Source: Hemibagrus wyckioides (Eukaryota; Chordata; Actinopteri; Siluriformes; Bagridae). From it: 64,000 bases of DNA. Location: NCBI RefSeq assembly GCF_019097595.1, contig NC_080722.1:20423630-20487629 (forward strand), written 5' to 3'. Position 1 is the first letter of the stretch, and every line of letters starts with the position of its first letter. The notes beneath the pieces were generated by a model, which saw only the letters and a program-made list of their open reading frames with translations, was not told the origin of the DNA and made no database searches. Shown here piece by piece: positions 11,549-22,431 of the stretch. Made by a program: the position numbers and the translations under genes.

Positions 11549-11562
11549 AGAAATCGGTCTGT
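11549..11562. repeat. Target-site duplication, left copy
   Basis: AGAAATCGGTCTGT, 14 bases, repeated exactly at 17033-17046 on the other side of the L1-like element. It occurs only once at the equivalent empty site in copy B (about 63442-63455). Confidence 0.95.
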
Positions 11563-11696
11563 GGGGAGATCACTTGACGTTTTCATGAACCAAGTCGCAC
11601 ATTAGTAAAGCTCCGCACATGTAGCCCTTTTTTACTGTTGTTCGTCTTCTTTTTGTACATTGGGGTAGTTTTTTTCTGTTCGCCATTGGTTTGTAG

Positions 11697-12542
11697 ATGT
11701 CACACAATCGGAAACTCGCTTATCCTTCACCGTCATCCTCGCCAACTAAGAAGAAATCTAAACCAGCAATCGCGGCAGGCCGAGCGGATATGGAGGACAA
11801 CATGGCGGCCACTATAAAGCGGTTTGAGGATATTCTAAAAACTGAATTAGCAGCAATGCACACTGAATTTGTCTCTCACATGACTATAATCCAGAATATG
11901 TGCTCTAAAGTTGAGTTTTTAACCAGGGAACAGAGGGAACAAAAGAGAGTAATCAACGAACACACTAGCCGTCTGGATGCCCTCGAGCAACAATTGACTG
12001 ATCTTCAAGACCGCAGCAGACGTAATAATCTCCGGCTACTGGGATTACCTGAAGGGGCAGAAAAAGATGACCCAATTGGCTTTCTGAGGCGGTCACTGCC
12101 GATCTGGATCCCATCACTTGCGGGTAAAGATATCGAGATCAAACGTGCACACCGTGTTTACTCCAGAGCTTCAACTGATCATTCTGAACCGCGAGTGTAT
12201 CTCCTCAAGCTGTTACGCTATAACGACAGGAATTTGATTTTAAATGAAGCAAGACATCACGGCCCCGTAACAACGAGTGACGGCGCGATGCTGAGCTTCT
12301 TCCCCGACTTCTCTCCTGTGACGGCAAAGAAGCGGAGCTCCTTCGGTACAATACGGAGGGAATTGAAAGAGGCAGGCCTGCAGACCTTTCTTCAGTATCC
12401 AGCTACGCTGAGGATCGTCATGAAACACGGCGAGACCAAATTAATGCATTCCCCGGATGAAGCGCGTCAATTCCTAAGCTCGATCCCCGGTCCTCACTCT
12501 CCTAGGATGGACGTGGCACAAAGGCTAGATAATACTGAGTGA
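11697..12542 (+). CDS. L1-like ORF1 RNA-binding/chaperone protein, 281 residues
   Basis: Complete reading frame from ATG. It has a basic Ser/Pro/Lys-rich N-terminus, then a coiled coil of roughly residues 60-110 with heptad-like Leu spacing, then the conserved SRRNNLRLLGLPEG motif that starts the RNA-recognition-like domain of L1 ORF1 proteins. Later come the RAHRV segment and a C-terminal domain containing DFSPVTAKKR. The family protein binds element RNA as a trimer and aids target-primed reverse transcription. This frame is intact while its partner ORF2 is not. It sits 134 bases inside the element's 5' end. Confidence 0.9.
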   Translation: MSHNRKLAYPSPSSSPTKKKSKPAIAAGRADMEDNMAATIKRFEDILKTELAAMHTEFVSHMTIIQNMCSKVEFLTREQREQKRVINEHTSRLDALEQQLTDLQDRSRRNNLRLLGLPEGAEKDDPIGFLRRSLPIWIPSLAGKDIEIKRAHRVYSRASTDHSEPRVYLLKLLRYNDRNLILNEARHHGPVTTSDGAMLSFFPDFSPVTAKKRSSFGTIRRELKEAGLQTFLQYPATLRIVMKHGETKLMHSPDEARQFLSSIPGPHSPRMDVAQRLDNTE

Positions 12543-13035
12543 CTCCACTCCTAATTTGCTCATCCTGATCTCAATACGACAATCTTCTACTGGCTGTTTC
12601 TCCATGTAAGGAAATTTGGTATCACTAATGTACAGTTTCCAATATACACGACTTAACTATTTATGGTCACTTCCTCATTATGAAGAGTATATACACTTTA
12701 TTTAAAACTTCTTATTTTTGTTTTTGTACCCCACTTTTTTACTCGGGCGAATTTGAGGTTATTCTGTTTTCTCATAATAGGGTTAATGGCGGTGTTTTAG
12801 AGTTTCATACGGGCTGTCATGTTACTGTCACTGATTGAGACAAGGGAAGGTGGCAGCCTGGGGTTTGTTTCCACCCCAGTTTGTAAAAGTTCTATGGGGT
12901 GGGTTTACGGTGGGTTGTTGGGTTTTTCAGTAAGGGAGGGTTGGGTTAAAGGTAGACTTATAAGAATTCATTTGCAGTGGTATTACTTTGTCCCATTGGT
13001 TCGGTTCACTTATTTGTTTGATAGTTATGACTGAA

Positions 13036-16000
13036 ATGAAGATACTGAGTTGTACTGTTAATGGTTTAAATGGCCCCCATAAGGAAGATTGACATTGCTT
13101 TAATCCAGGAAGCTCATTTGCAGAAGGATGATGTTCACAGATGCAATAATAAATACTACGAGGTGGTTTCTTTTGCTGCGACTGACAATAAATCTAAAGG
13201 TGTTTTGATAATCGTTAGAAGACATTTGAATATTTCCAGACATTTCTTCTAGACAGAAGTGGTGATAATGCTGGAAGAATAGCTTATATGAAGTCCATGG
13301 TTGGGAATAGGAAGTTAGCATTTCTCTCAGTTTACGCACCATGTAGCCCAGATCCAACTTTCTTCTCCGAATTATCTACCTATTTCACTGATCTAGCAGA
13401 CTTTGAGGTAGTAATGGGTGCAGTTATGAATGCTGTAATGTCCAATGACCTTGATAGATCCGGTGACAATTTTTCTTACTCCCAGATTTTTCTTACACAC
13501 TGAACACCTTAACCAATGCATAACCTCTTTTTCACTAGTAGATCTATGGCGATTATTCAACCCCTCCCAAAAAACATATACTTTTTTCTCAGCTAGACAC
13601 AAATCATATTCACGGATTGACTACATTTTTGCTTCCTCTTCCTTAACTTCAATGATATGTGAAGTTGACATCTCTCCTCTATCGCTCTCGGACCATAGCA
13701 CTAATTTCTTGAAACTTTCAATTATCCAGCGTCCTTCACGAGCACCCAGATGGCGCTTTAATACCAATCTATTAAAAGATGAGTCTTTTTGTGATCAATT
13801 CAGAAGTAAACTACGTGAATTTATCGCCATCAATAAAGGCTCGGTAGACGACCCACGGATATTGTGGGAGGCGACAAAGGGCTTTATCAGGAATTTTTCA
13901 ATTTCATATGCTTCCCATTGCCGGAAAATTCATCGAAAGAAAATTTTTGACCTGGAATCCAATCTCCGATCATTAGAACAGACAAACCAGCACACTTTTT
14001 CGGAGTGTACGGCAGTTAAAATTGAAACTATTAGGAAAGAACTTAATTTATTATATAGAGGCAGAGCCAAATTTCTTATTCAAAGATCCAGACAAAATTA
14101 TTACTTTCAAGGTAGCAGACCTAGCCATTTACTAGCTCTAAGACTACGTAATAGTGAAAAATTTGCTAATATTACAGCGGTGAAATCTCATACCGATGAG
14201 GTTCTGACTGACCAGAAGAGCATAAATAACACTTTTCGCTCTTTTTATTGTGAACTATACAGCTCCAACTCTAAATGTGAACCCACATCCTACACTTCCT
14301 TTTTATCTTCTCTTAATCTTCCACATCTGTCAGATTCAGATTCAGAGTTTTTAGCTAGACCTTTATCACTTATTGAACTAGAGTCTTCGATCAAAGTTAT
14401 GAGCAAAGGGAAATCCCCAGGCCTAGATAGCATACCAGTTGAGTTTTATTTGACCTTCCGGTCCGATTTGGGGCCACTTATGTTACTTATGATGCAATAT
14501 TCGATAGATCAAGGATCCTTTCCACAAAACATGAATATGGCCATTATATCTCTTCTGTTAAAAAAAGATAAAGAATCTACTTTATGTTCTAGTTACCACC
14601 CACTCTCTCTATTAGGTACAGATGTTAAAATTTATGCAAAGGTTTTATCCTGCCACTTAGAAGGCTTTATGTCTAAACTTGTCAATTGTGACCAAACAGG
14701 GTTTATTAAATCTCGCTCTGCTTCAGACAATCTGCGTAGACTTCTTCACATAATCTCCTCATCCGAACAGTCGATTTCTCCCTCTGCTATTCTCTCTTTA
14801 GATGCAATGAAAGCTTTTGATCATTTGGAGTGGAACTATTTATGGGCAGTGCTAGATCACTTAGGATTTAGCTCTAACTTTATAAACATGATTAAAATTC
14901 TTTATGTTAATCCCTCAGCCACCATTCTTACTGGCCAGATAAGTTCACAATCATTCCTAATTGGAAGAGGCGCCCGTCAGGGCTGCCCTCTTTCACCTCT
15001 ACTGTTTGCCTTGTCTCTAGAACCTCTTGCTCAAGCTGTGCGTCAGTCAGAACTTATACTTCCTATATTGGTTAGGAACACTCCACATCATATATCTTTA
15101 TTTGCAGATGACATATTGCTATTTTTAGACAATCCAGTTCTATCAGTCCCCCACGTTTTAAATTTATTTAATCAGTTCAGTAATCTGTCAGGGTACAAAA
15201 TTAATTGGACAAAGTCATGTCTGCTTCCTCTCAATTCTCGGGTTGGACCTGCAGCATTCTCTGGTTTTATTCCGGTGGTGCATTCCTTTACATACTTAGG
15301 TGTAGATATCTATCCGTCCCTGCGAGATATTGTCTCAAAAAATTTGAATAACAACCTGACTAGAATCACCTCAGATCTCGCAAATTGGACGCATCTTCCT
15401 ACTTCTTTCCATGCAAGGATATCTGTTATTAAAATGAACATCCTTCCTCGTGTAAATTTTTATTCCTCCATGATTCCTTTACCCCCACCTGCTGGCTATT
15501 GGAAAAAACTTAACTCAGTAGTCTCCCACTATATTTGGAATGGTAAACGCCCCAGAATCAAATTATCCACTCTACAGCGCAGCAGATCAGATGGGGGCTG
15601 GTCCTTTCCAAATTTTAAATTATACGCTGACTCCTTCACTCTCCATGCACTCTCAGCCTGGTTTAAGCCAAATGTGTCAACTTCATGGTGGACTATTGAA
15701 GAATCTCTTGTTCTCCCTCACAATATAGAGCATTTGGTTTTTGCTGGTGTCTCTCTTAGACAATGTAAACTACGCTTTGGCCCCATCATAACACATTTTA
15801 TCTCCACTTGAAGAACGGTGACCAGGAAGATAGACCCAAACGTGAAGTGGCATCGCCATTCACCTTTGTTTCATAATAATAATTTCTTATCAGGTAAAAA
15901 CCCATTTTACTGTCCACAATGGATTAAATGCAAAGTGAATTCCTTTGGTGACATTTTTGATGACAAAGGTTTGAAATCGTTTCAAGATATTAAGGCCCTC

Positions 16001-16782
16001 TTTAATCTACCAGGAACCTCCTTTTTCATGTACCTTCGCATTAGGTCAGCGCTTCGCGCATATGGAGTTCCCTGGGATACACAATTACCTGTACATCCTT
16101 TGCGGAAAGTTTTTCTCTCCACTGATAATTCTGTTATTTCTGCCTCAGTTATTTACTCTTTTCTCCTCCAAACTCATCCAAACCATTACCCATAACAACC
16201 ATCTGGTTTAAGGATATCAGTTATGATACACAAACTTTATCCTCTGATCAAATTTGGATAACAATCACATCATCCTCAAAAAACCCCAATCATCAGATGA
16301 CCCACTGGAAATTACTACATAGACTCTATTTGTCCCCTGTAAAACTCTTTTATATGCATGTGTTATCCTCCCCAAATTGCAATTTATGTCCACAGAGGGC
16401 ACTTGGTACCTATTTACATTTTTTTTGGGAATGTTCTACACTTTCTCTCTTCTGGTCTCAGCTTGCTCATGACATATATTTTTTAGTAGAAAAGGATGTG
16501 GTTTTGACTCCAGACCTTTTTTTCTTAAATAACTTTTCTGACCTGGCTCTGTCTCCACAACAAAGATACTTACTTTTAGCTGCTTTTACTGCTGCTAAGA
16601 AAATGTTAGTCAGTCGCTGGGCTCCTCCCCATTTAATGTCCAGACGTATATGGGGCCTATCTCTGCTTGACATTGTCTCTATGGAACTATCAACAGCCCG
16701 CATTCATGGAGCAAAGACAAAAACTCTGAAGATCTGGAGGGCTATTTTGGAAACTGTTAAATCCTTTGTTTCCTCTCTTTGA
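13036..16782 (+). pseudogene. L1-like ORF2 (endonuclease/reverse transcriptase), frameshifted
   Basis: The start at 13036 (MKILSCTVNGLNGPHKED) stops after 18 codons at 13090. The AP-endonuclease domain continues in other frames (13070-13252 with ALIQEAHL; 13288-13440). The main frame from about 13445 to 15811 then carries SLSDHSTNFLKL (endonuclease C-terminus) and the full reverse transcriptase: SKGKSPGLDSIPVEFY, GARQGCPLSPLLFALSLEPL, and FADDILLFLD with the catalytic FADD at 15101-15112. The C-terminal region shifts again to 15818-16195 and 16297-16782. At least one deletion in the endonuclease and several frameshifts make it a pseudogene. Confidence 0.9.
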
Positions 16783-17032
16783 TGTATAATTTTCTTTGTA
16801 TTTATGTATATATTATTATTATTTCTACTACTGTTCATTTATTTTTCTTTTCTTTCTATCTTTGTGATTAAGCATTATAGTTTGTACCTTTTTCCACTGC
16901 AATCTCTTACGCTTTCTTAGTACAGTTTGAGTCTACCGGGAGGGTGGGGTTTATGGCTACAGACTAAATTGATGTGTTGTTTTTTGTGTTATACTGAACT
17001 ATTTTCCTTAATAAAACAATTGTTCACAAAAA

Positions 17033-17046
17033 AGAAATCGGTCTGT
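17033..17046. repeat. Target-site duplication, right copy
   Basis: Exact repeat of 11549-11562. Its sequence lies within the reverse-transcriptase frame of an older L2-like LINE on the minus strand (the NYRPIS region), so the L1-like element landed inside that element. Confidence 0.95.
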
Positions 17047-17515
17047 AATTTGATCATTCATTAGGGTCTAGTTTCGGTTTCTTAAGAAGAGGCTTAATAA
17101 CAGCCAACTTGAGAGGTTTAGGGACGTGACCTAAATATAGCCAGGTATTAATAATGAATTAATAATGTTGAGAAGAGGCTCTCCAGTTGTATGTATCATG
17201 TCTTTCAGCAATCTAACTGGAATTGGATCTAACAAACACGTTGTTGATTTAGCCGTGGTCATAAGTTTATCTAGCTCTTCCTGTCCTATACCTGTAAAGC
17301 ATTGTAGCTCTAGATGTGGAGCTTTAGGCGGGACTGGATCACAGGATGGTGTCAAAGGTTCAACATCCAATATTTTGTTTCTGATACTATCAATTTTTTC
17401 GGTGAAGAAATTCATAAAGTCCTCACTACTAAACTGTGATGGAGTACTCTTTTCAGATATCTGAAGTTTTGCTACTCTAGCCACTGTACTAAATAAGAAT
17501 CTGGAATTGTTTTGG

Positions 17516-17577
17516 GACCTGTCCAGGGTGTACCCCTGCCTTTCACCCTATGTGCGCTGGGATACGCTCCAACAGGT
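17516..17577 (+). mobile_element. SINE 3' fragment inside the L2-like remnant
   Basis: GACCTGTCCAGGGTGTACCC followed by CTGGGATACGCTCCAACAG is the 3' half of the common fish tRNA-type SINE. It splits the L2-like frame, which resumes at 17578. The copy-B counterpart (63914 onward) runs further into the SINE tail. Confidence 0.75.
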
Positions 17578-18069
17578 TTATTGGTTTATTTCTATCAGTT
17601 TGCTCAGATGCTCAGCCCTAGCAGCTTTCAGAGTCAGTCTATAGCTGGACACACTGTCTTTATACGCAATTCTAAAAACTTCTAATGTAGTTTTTCTCCA
17701 CTCTCGGTGGAGGTTACGAGTTGCTCTCTTGATGGCGTGAGAATGACTATTACACCATGGTGCAGGTGTTTTATCTCTGACCTTTTGTAGTCGGATGGGG
17801 GCAACAGTGTCTAGTGTGCTGATGAAAATAGGGCCTATGCTGTTAGTTACTTCATCTAGATCATCTGCATTTAGGGGTTTAGTAAAAAGTTGAGACAGAT
17901 CTAGCAGATTACTTGTGAATCTGTCTTTAGTGGTCGGAATAATGGTTCTACGAAATCGATAACGTGGAGAGACATTGCTAATATGTTCTACAGGTAGAGT
18001 GTACACTAAAAGCTGATGGTCTGTGATACCATCACTTTGAGGTAGAATATTTATATCAGTGACATCTGC

Positions 18070-18608
18070 AACACTCCTAAAATGCCACCTCTTGGACCAC
18101 CTCAATGTATCTCACTCCTTTGGCATTAAAGACATAATTTTCTATTATGAGAATTCGGAAAATAAACCTCTTGAATTTGTAGTTAATTATTTTGTCTTAA
18201 ATGCAAAATTCTTTATACATAAACAAAGAATTCGAAAGGAACAATTGAATTTCCCCCTTTTCATAATGGAAATGACTTCACTTTTTAAGTCTCTTAAACT
18301 AATTCGATTTAATAAGAAGAATAATAGACTTCTACATTTCTATGACACTGTTTTTAATTGAAGTAAATATATGTCTTGCTACATCTTTCCCACTGTTTAT
18401 ATATCATAACTTTCCTCTCGTGTCTTTTAACGTTACTTGGACTGCCATATTATTTATAATTTTTTGTCCTTTGTGTTTGATTTGTTGTAATTAATGTTTT
18501 TTTTGTTGTTGTTGTTGTTGTTATTGTTAAACTGTATTTAATGTGCTTTGTATTCTATGTTGTATTGTCTCAAGTTATTTCAATAAAAAAATTAAAAAAT
18601 TAAAAAAA
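18070..18608 (+). mobile_element. 5'-truncated L1-like insertion with 15-bp target duplication
   Basis: Flanked by ATCAGTGACATCTGC at 18055-18069 and 18609-18623. It carries the C-terminal end of an L1-like ORF2 (last stop near 18358-18360), a 3' UTR with a (TTG)n run near 18500, and an A-rich tail after AATAAAAAAA. Removing it restores continuity of the L2-like frame (VISPGADVTD joined to INILPQSDGI), confirming the boundaries. Confidence 0.9.
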
Positions 18609-19142
18609 ATCAGTGACATCTGCTCCAGGTGATATAACTAAATCTAGTATATGATTAAAACGATGAGTTGGTCTAGTAATGTTTTGTTTGACACCAAAGG
18701 AATTTAGCAAATCCATAAATGCGAGTCCCAAAGCATCATTATTGTCGTCTACATGAATATTAAAATCTCCAACAATCAACAATTTATCAGAATTAATCAA
18801 TGGGTCTGAGAGTAGATGTGCAAACTCTTTTAGAAAATCAACGTCTATACACGGTGGCCACAGCAAGATATAGCAGGGATTTTTTAAGTATTTTTTGTGA
18901 GTGCCACTTTAAGGACAAGCACTTCGAATTAGTTAAACCTGGGTCCTGTTTCCTGAGTAAAAGTAAGAAGCTATGTGTGCACTTGTAGCAATCTGGTGAG
19001 TTGAACCATAGCTGTGATCTGAGGTATGACTTACCAGTCAGAGGGTGTGTAGTGTCCTGGAAATGTTGTCCGAGAGGACTTCTGCTCCAACTCTGCTAGG
19101 GTGCAGGCAATCAGCACAGTAGAGCCTAGGACGCTCCCAAAA

Positions 19143-19224
19143 ATGCCTCGCCGGGTCAGGGCTGTTCTGGCAGCAAAAGGGGGACCAACACAAAATTGGG
19201 CATAATGTTATGCCAGATCGGTGT
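19143..19224 (+). mobile_element. Tc1-like 3'-end fragment
   Basis: GGGTCAGG...GGCAGCAAAAGGGGGACCAACACAA and the following CATAATGTTATG...GATCGGTGTA match the right end of the Tc1-like element at 39889-41098. Only the last codons of the transposase and the terminal repeat remain. Confidence 0.75.
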
Positions 19225-19915
19225 ATCCAGCATCTGGGGGGCAGTGGGACAATGGAGCAGTCCCATGGTCATTGAGGGGGCAGTACAGTGGCTCGTTCTT
19301 TGCTAAAAAAACTTCCCTGTGATTGTCATAGACCCCAGGAATGAGTGTAGGCTGGTTGAGGGCTGGGCTCTCCACAGAATGGTTAAGCATGGACGGGTGG
19401 TGTGAACATTGAGGCAGTGATTCAAGCAATATGGGAACCATTGAGTCAGTTCTTTGTCCCAACAAGAGAACATAGGGTTGTGTACCTGGAGCCATGGAAA
19501 ACCTAAGATAACTGGGTTGGTGGGTGAGGAGGTGAAATAAAAGGAGAGTTTCTCCATGTGGAAGAGTCCCACTTGAATGGTGACAGGGATGGTATGACAG
19601 GTGATGTAGCCCTCTCCGATGGGTTGGTTGTCGACTGCCGTGATGTGGAGAGGGGTGGTGCAGGGTGATGTAGGTAGCTGCAATTCTTCCACGAGTTGAT
19701 GATCGATAAGATTGACAGCGGCTCCGGAGACAGCTAGGGCTACAAAACAACAGGTAACATGAGCAAGGTGCAATGTTATAGGAACAGTTACACTACACAA
19801 ACGAGAGATCCAGCCCACCTTAGAGCCTTGATGTGAGGGTTTCTCAGGACAGGCAGCACATTGGTGATCAGTTTTACCGCAGCAGAAGCATAGTTGGAGT
19901 TGGGTACAGCGCTGG
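19208..19915 (-). pseudogene. Ty3/gypsy-type gag zinc knuckle and protease remnant
   Basis: On the minus strand, about 19890-19846 encodes a CX2CX4HX4C zinc knuckle (CFCCGKTDHQCAAC), the nucleic-acid-binding motif of gag. It is followed in the same direction by a retropepsin-like segment where the usual D-S-G-A active-site tetrad reads V-S-G-A (LAVSGAAVNLI), so the catalytic Asp is missing. Continuing residues (ILGFPWLQVHNPMF) fit the protease-RT linker of Ty3/gypsy elements. Frames then shift and end near the Tc1-like fragment. No LTR was recognised. Confidence 0.75.
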
Positions 19916-19924
19916 CGTTCTTCT

Positions 19925-21055
19925 AGAGAGACATGGGCATAAAATAGGTAATGTGAACATTTCCTGTTTATAATTACATAATAAATATTATATTAATATG
20001 ACTTGAGCATAAACCCTTTCTATCAGTATGCTGGTGTTCTAATGCACCAGTGGAATGGAAATGGACATGCTGCATATTTTCCTTCAGTATAAACTAACAT
20101 TTTCTGGTTGTGAAAATCAGTCTGATATAAAACGAGTGAGGACATTCAGTGGGCTTTTAGTGTGAGACGAGTGTGTTTATATTATATTGCCACTAGTAGG
20201 CTATGTAAGAACAGAAATTCTTATGAACCACTAGAAACTCTTAAAGTCCTGAGTATCTACATTCATATGAGCTTCATATTAACCACCAGGTTGGAGTGTG
20301 ACATGACAAAGACATTCAACCCCTGATTTTATAGCCAAGATCATTATAGGCATGACTGTGACACTCAGGGAGCTAGTGACCAGAAGAGGAGATGGACTTT
20401 GGGTCAGGAAGCTGATCTACACGGCCTGTGTTAAGCATGAAATGCATTAAATGAAATGAACATCAGGGTAAAGGAACACAAGTGGAAGTTATATACAGGT
20501 ATAACATGTAATTACATATATACGAAACTTTTTTGATTTTTAATAATGTAAAAATCTTATTCTTAGTAAATGTTTCCTGACCTAATGAACTAATAGAGTT
20601 TTTTTTTTTTAATCGAGACTCCAATTCTCTTTTATTAGTTAAACACTTTAAACAGAGTTAAAAATAAGTCGTTTAACCTCTACAGTGTTTTTTTTTTTTT
20701 CAGATAGCAAAGTGCAGTAATCCATTCAGATGATAAGATTTGAAATGGGTCAGGTCGAGCACGAAGAGGATGTCAGCATTTATTTCTTTACATTCACAGG
20801 TTTTTTTTTTTGGTTTTTTTTTAGAATACTAAGAATTTTCATGTGTAAACACTCGTACAAACAATTTACACATGAATCCAGTCATCTCCAACTTGATAAA
20901 TGAGGCTCAATACACATTAAAAAAACAACAAACATGATTCGGTGTCTTCCATAGAAAAACGAAATAAATAACTGAAACATGATACAATTATTATTTAAAA
21001 TTGCAGAATTATTAAATTCAATTTTCTATTCATGAAAACATGAAACTAAGTAGAG

Positions 21056-21106
<51 letters not shown>

Positions 21107-21600
21107 GGATTTGAACAAAAACAGAATTAATTTTTAAAATGTATGTTTATTTTCTATATATAATAAATGTCTCATGAGTCTAATTATAATGTTAATTACA
21201 TACATATTATAAATTTATTATAAGAAACTAAAGATTTCTATTTGAGTATTGAGTTTTAAATGGTAGTTTTCTAGATGAATGTTTTATCCACTCTGGCATT
21301 AATATCTGCTCAGTAGAGTGGTGTAGAATGATGATGTAGAAATGAACACTAAATGAATGCTAGGAGTGATTATGCTCTTGATTCTGTTCTTGGGATGTTT
21401 TTCTCTACAGTTTTCTGTGGACAATCTTCATATGAAGCATCGGGTCAGTCACTTTGTGCTTGATGAGACACGGTATAACCAATTCTAGTGTTTAAGGGGG
21501 GGGTGAGCTGGAACTGGGGGTGGGGTTGAGATGGGGGGGGCGATGGGGGGGTTAGTTGGAACCGAAATCAGAATCAAATCATACGTCATTAAGAACAGAC
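19925..21600. other. Intergenic stretch with A/T homopolymers and an (AAAG)n run
   Basis: No coding or RNA gene seen. Contains several T-runs (20600-20820), an (AAAG)n microsatellite at 21056-21106 and G-runs near 21497-21550. Confidence 0.7.
21056..21106. repeat. (AAAG)n microsatellite
   Basis: About 12 uninterrupted GAAA units. Confidence 0.95.
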
Positions 21601-21606
21601 GCCTCG

Positions 21607-21620
21607 GTTGTCATGGCAAA
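21607..21620. promoter_or_regulatory. RFX/X-box-like palindrome upstream of the eIF4G-like gene
   Basis: GTTGTCATGGCAAA is close to the RFX X-box palindrome (GTTGCCATGGCAAC, two differences). It lies about 800 bases upstream of the first coding exon, near where a 5' UTR exon may begin. Evidence is motif resemblance only. Confidence 0.3.
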
Positions 21621-21682
21621 GATTAAACACAACATCGACTAACAGCGACGAAGCAAGACGCAAGTTTGAGTGCGAAAACCAA

Positions 21683-21835
21683 AAGATCATTTTATTTAAA
21701 AAAAACCGCGAGAAAGCGATAATTTTGTTAAAAAACAGCAACAAATAGATCATTTTGTCACAAAACCAGCGACAAGAGATCATTTTGTTAAAAAACCAGC
21801 GACAAATAGATCATTTTGTCAGAAAACCGGCGAGC
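21683..21835. repeat. Approximately 33-bp tandem repeat, about 5 imperfect copies
   Basis: Each unit contains GATCATTTTGT...AAAAACCAGCGACAA or a close variant (about 21686, 21717, 21748, 21778, 21809). It sits in the probable 5' UTR/promoter zone of the eIF4G-like gene and could be transcribed. The following GTAAAAAGGTATTT (about 21860) could hold a splice donor. Confidence 0.8.
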
Positions 21836-22431
21836 AAGAGAAACTTCAACTTCTGCTTGTGTAAAAAGGTATTTTAACAACAACTGGTCTTTTAAATAAA
21901 ACAGAACATTAGCGTTTTCTTAATGTTCTTGACTGTTTTCAGGAAATTAACTTCACCCCTTTTAATATTCATAAATAACGAGACTCGCTTACGGAAAGCT
22001 AATTGTCGTTACTTTGTTAGCTCATTAGCTCCGTTAACACTCCTGTAGTTCATGTACGTTTATAAATGAGTGTAATGTTAGCACTCGGTAATGTTAGCCT
22101 AGCTAAACCCTGTGGAGATTTATAAGTCAGTATAATGAGTTATAAACCGTTTTATGATTAAAAATGGTAATGCGCTGTCTAAGAGACGATGCTTGTCACC
22201 ACAACTGTGCCGTGAGAAAACTTTATTTACTTACTGCTTTTGCTTCAGCTATCGCTTTAGATCGCTAATCCTCCGTGAGGCTCACGGGCGAGTCGGTTCA
22301 TTGAATCGATTCTTTTATGAACTAATTGAAGGAGTCGACTCCATCGTGAACTACACGTCACTTTTGCACAAACACTTGAATAAATAGTGTAGAAAAAATA
22401 GTTAATTGAACTGTGCACTTTTTTCCGGCAG

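Larger units (their letters stand above)
9708..11562. repeat. Segmental duplication block A3 (partner of 61576-63455)
   Basis: About 98 percent identical by eye to 61576-63455 in the same orientation. The match continues on the far side of the L1-like insertion at 17047-17577 (partner 63456-63976). The block contains the TACAGTAAAAT-type repeat and a short (TG)n run (about 10999-11022). No gene is supported; a 66-residue open frame at 10978 is repeated identically in copy B only because the DNA is duplicated. Confidence 0.9.
11563..17032 (+). mobile_element. L1-like non-LTR retrotransposon (LINE), about 5.47 kb
   Basis: Bounded by a perfect 14-base target-site duplication and ending in a short A-rich tail after ATAAAACAATTG. 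It has the two-ORF layout of the L1/Tx1 group: an intact ORF1 (11697-12542) and a broken ORF2 (13036-16782). The 5' part (11563-11696) and the spacer (12543-13035) contain no other gene. Since copy B lacks it, insertion occurred after the duplication or on only one lineage. ORF2 is frameshifted, so this copy cannot move on its own. Confidence 0.95.
17047..18870 (-). pseudogene. L2-like LINE remnant (endonuclease and start of RT), minus strand
   Basis: Minus-strand pieces read, in order: 18866-18624 with LLIVGDFNIHVDDNND and ILDLVIS (endonuclease); 18054-17578 with SDGITDHQLLVYTLP (endonuclease DH motif) and the linker; then 17515-17047 with FMNFFTEKIDSIRNKI, the start of the reverse transcriptase and LKLAVIKPLLKKP. 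The order and motifs match L2/CR1-type elements. It is broken by a truncated L1-like insertion (18070-18608), a SINE fragment (17516-17577) and the large L1-like insertion at its 3' side, and it carries an in-frame stop before SNYRPIS. The catalytic RT motifs are absent. Confidence 0.85.
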
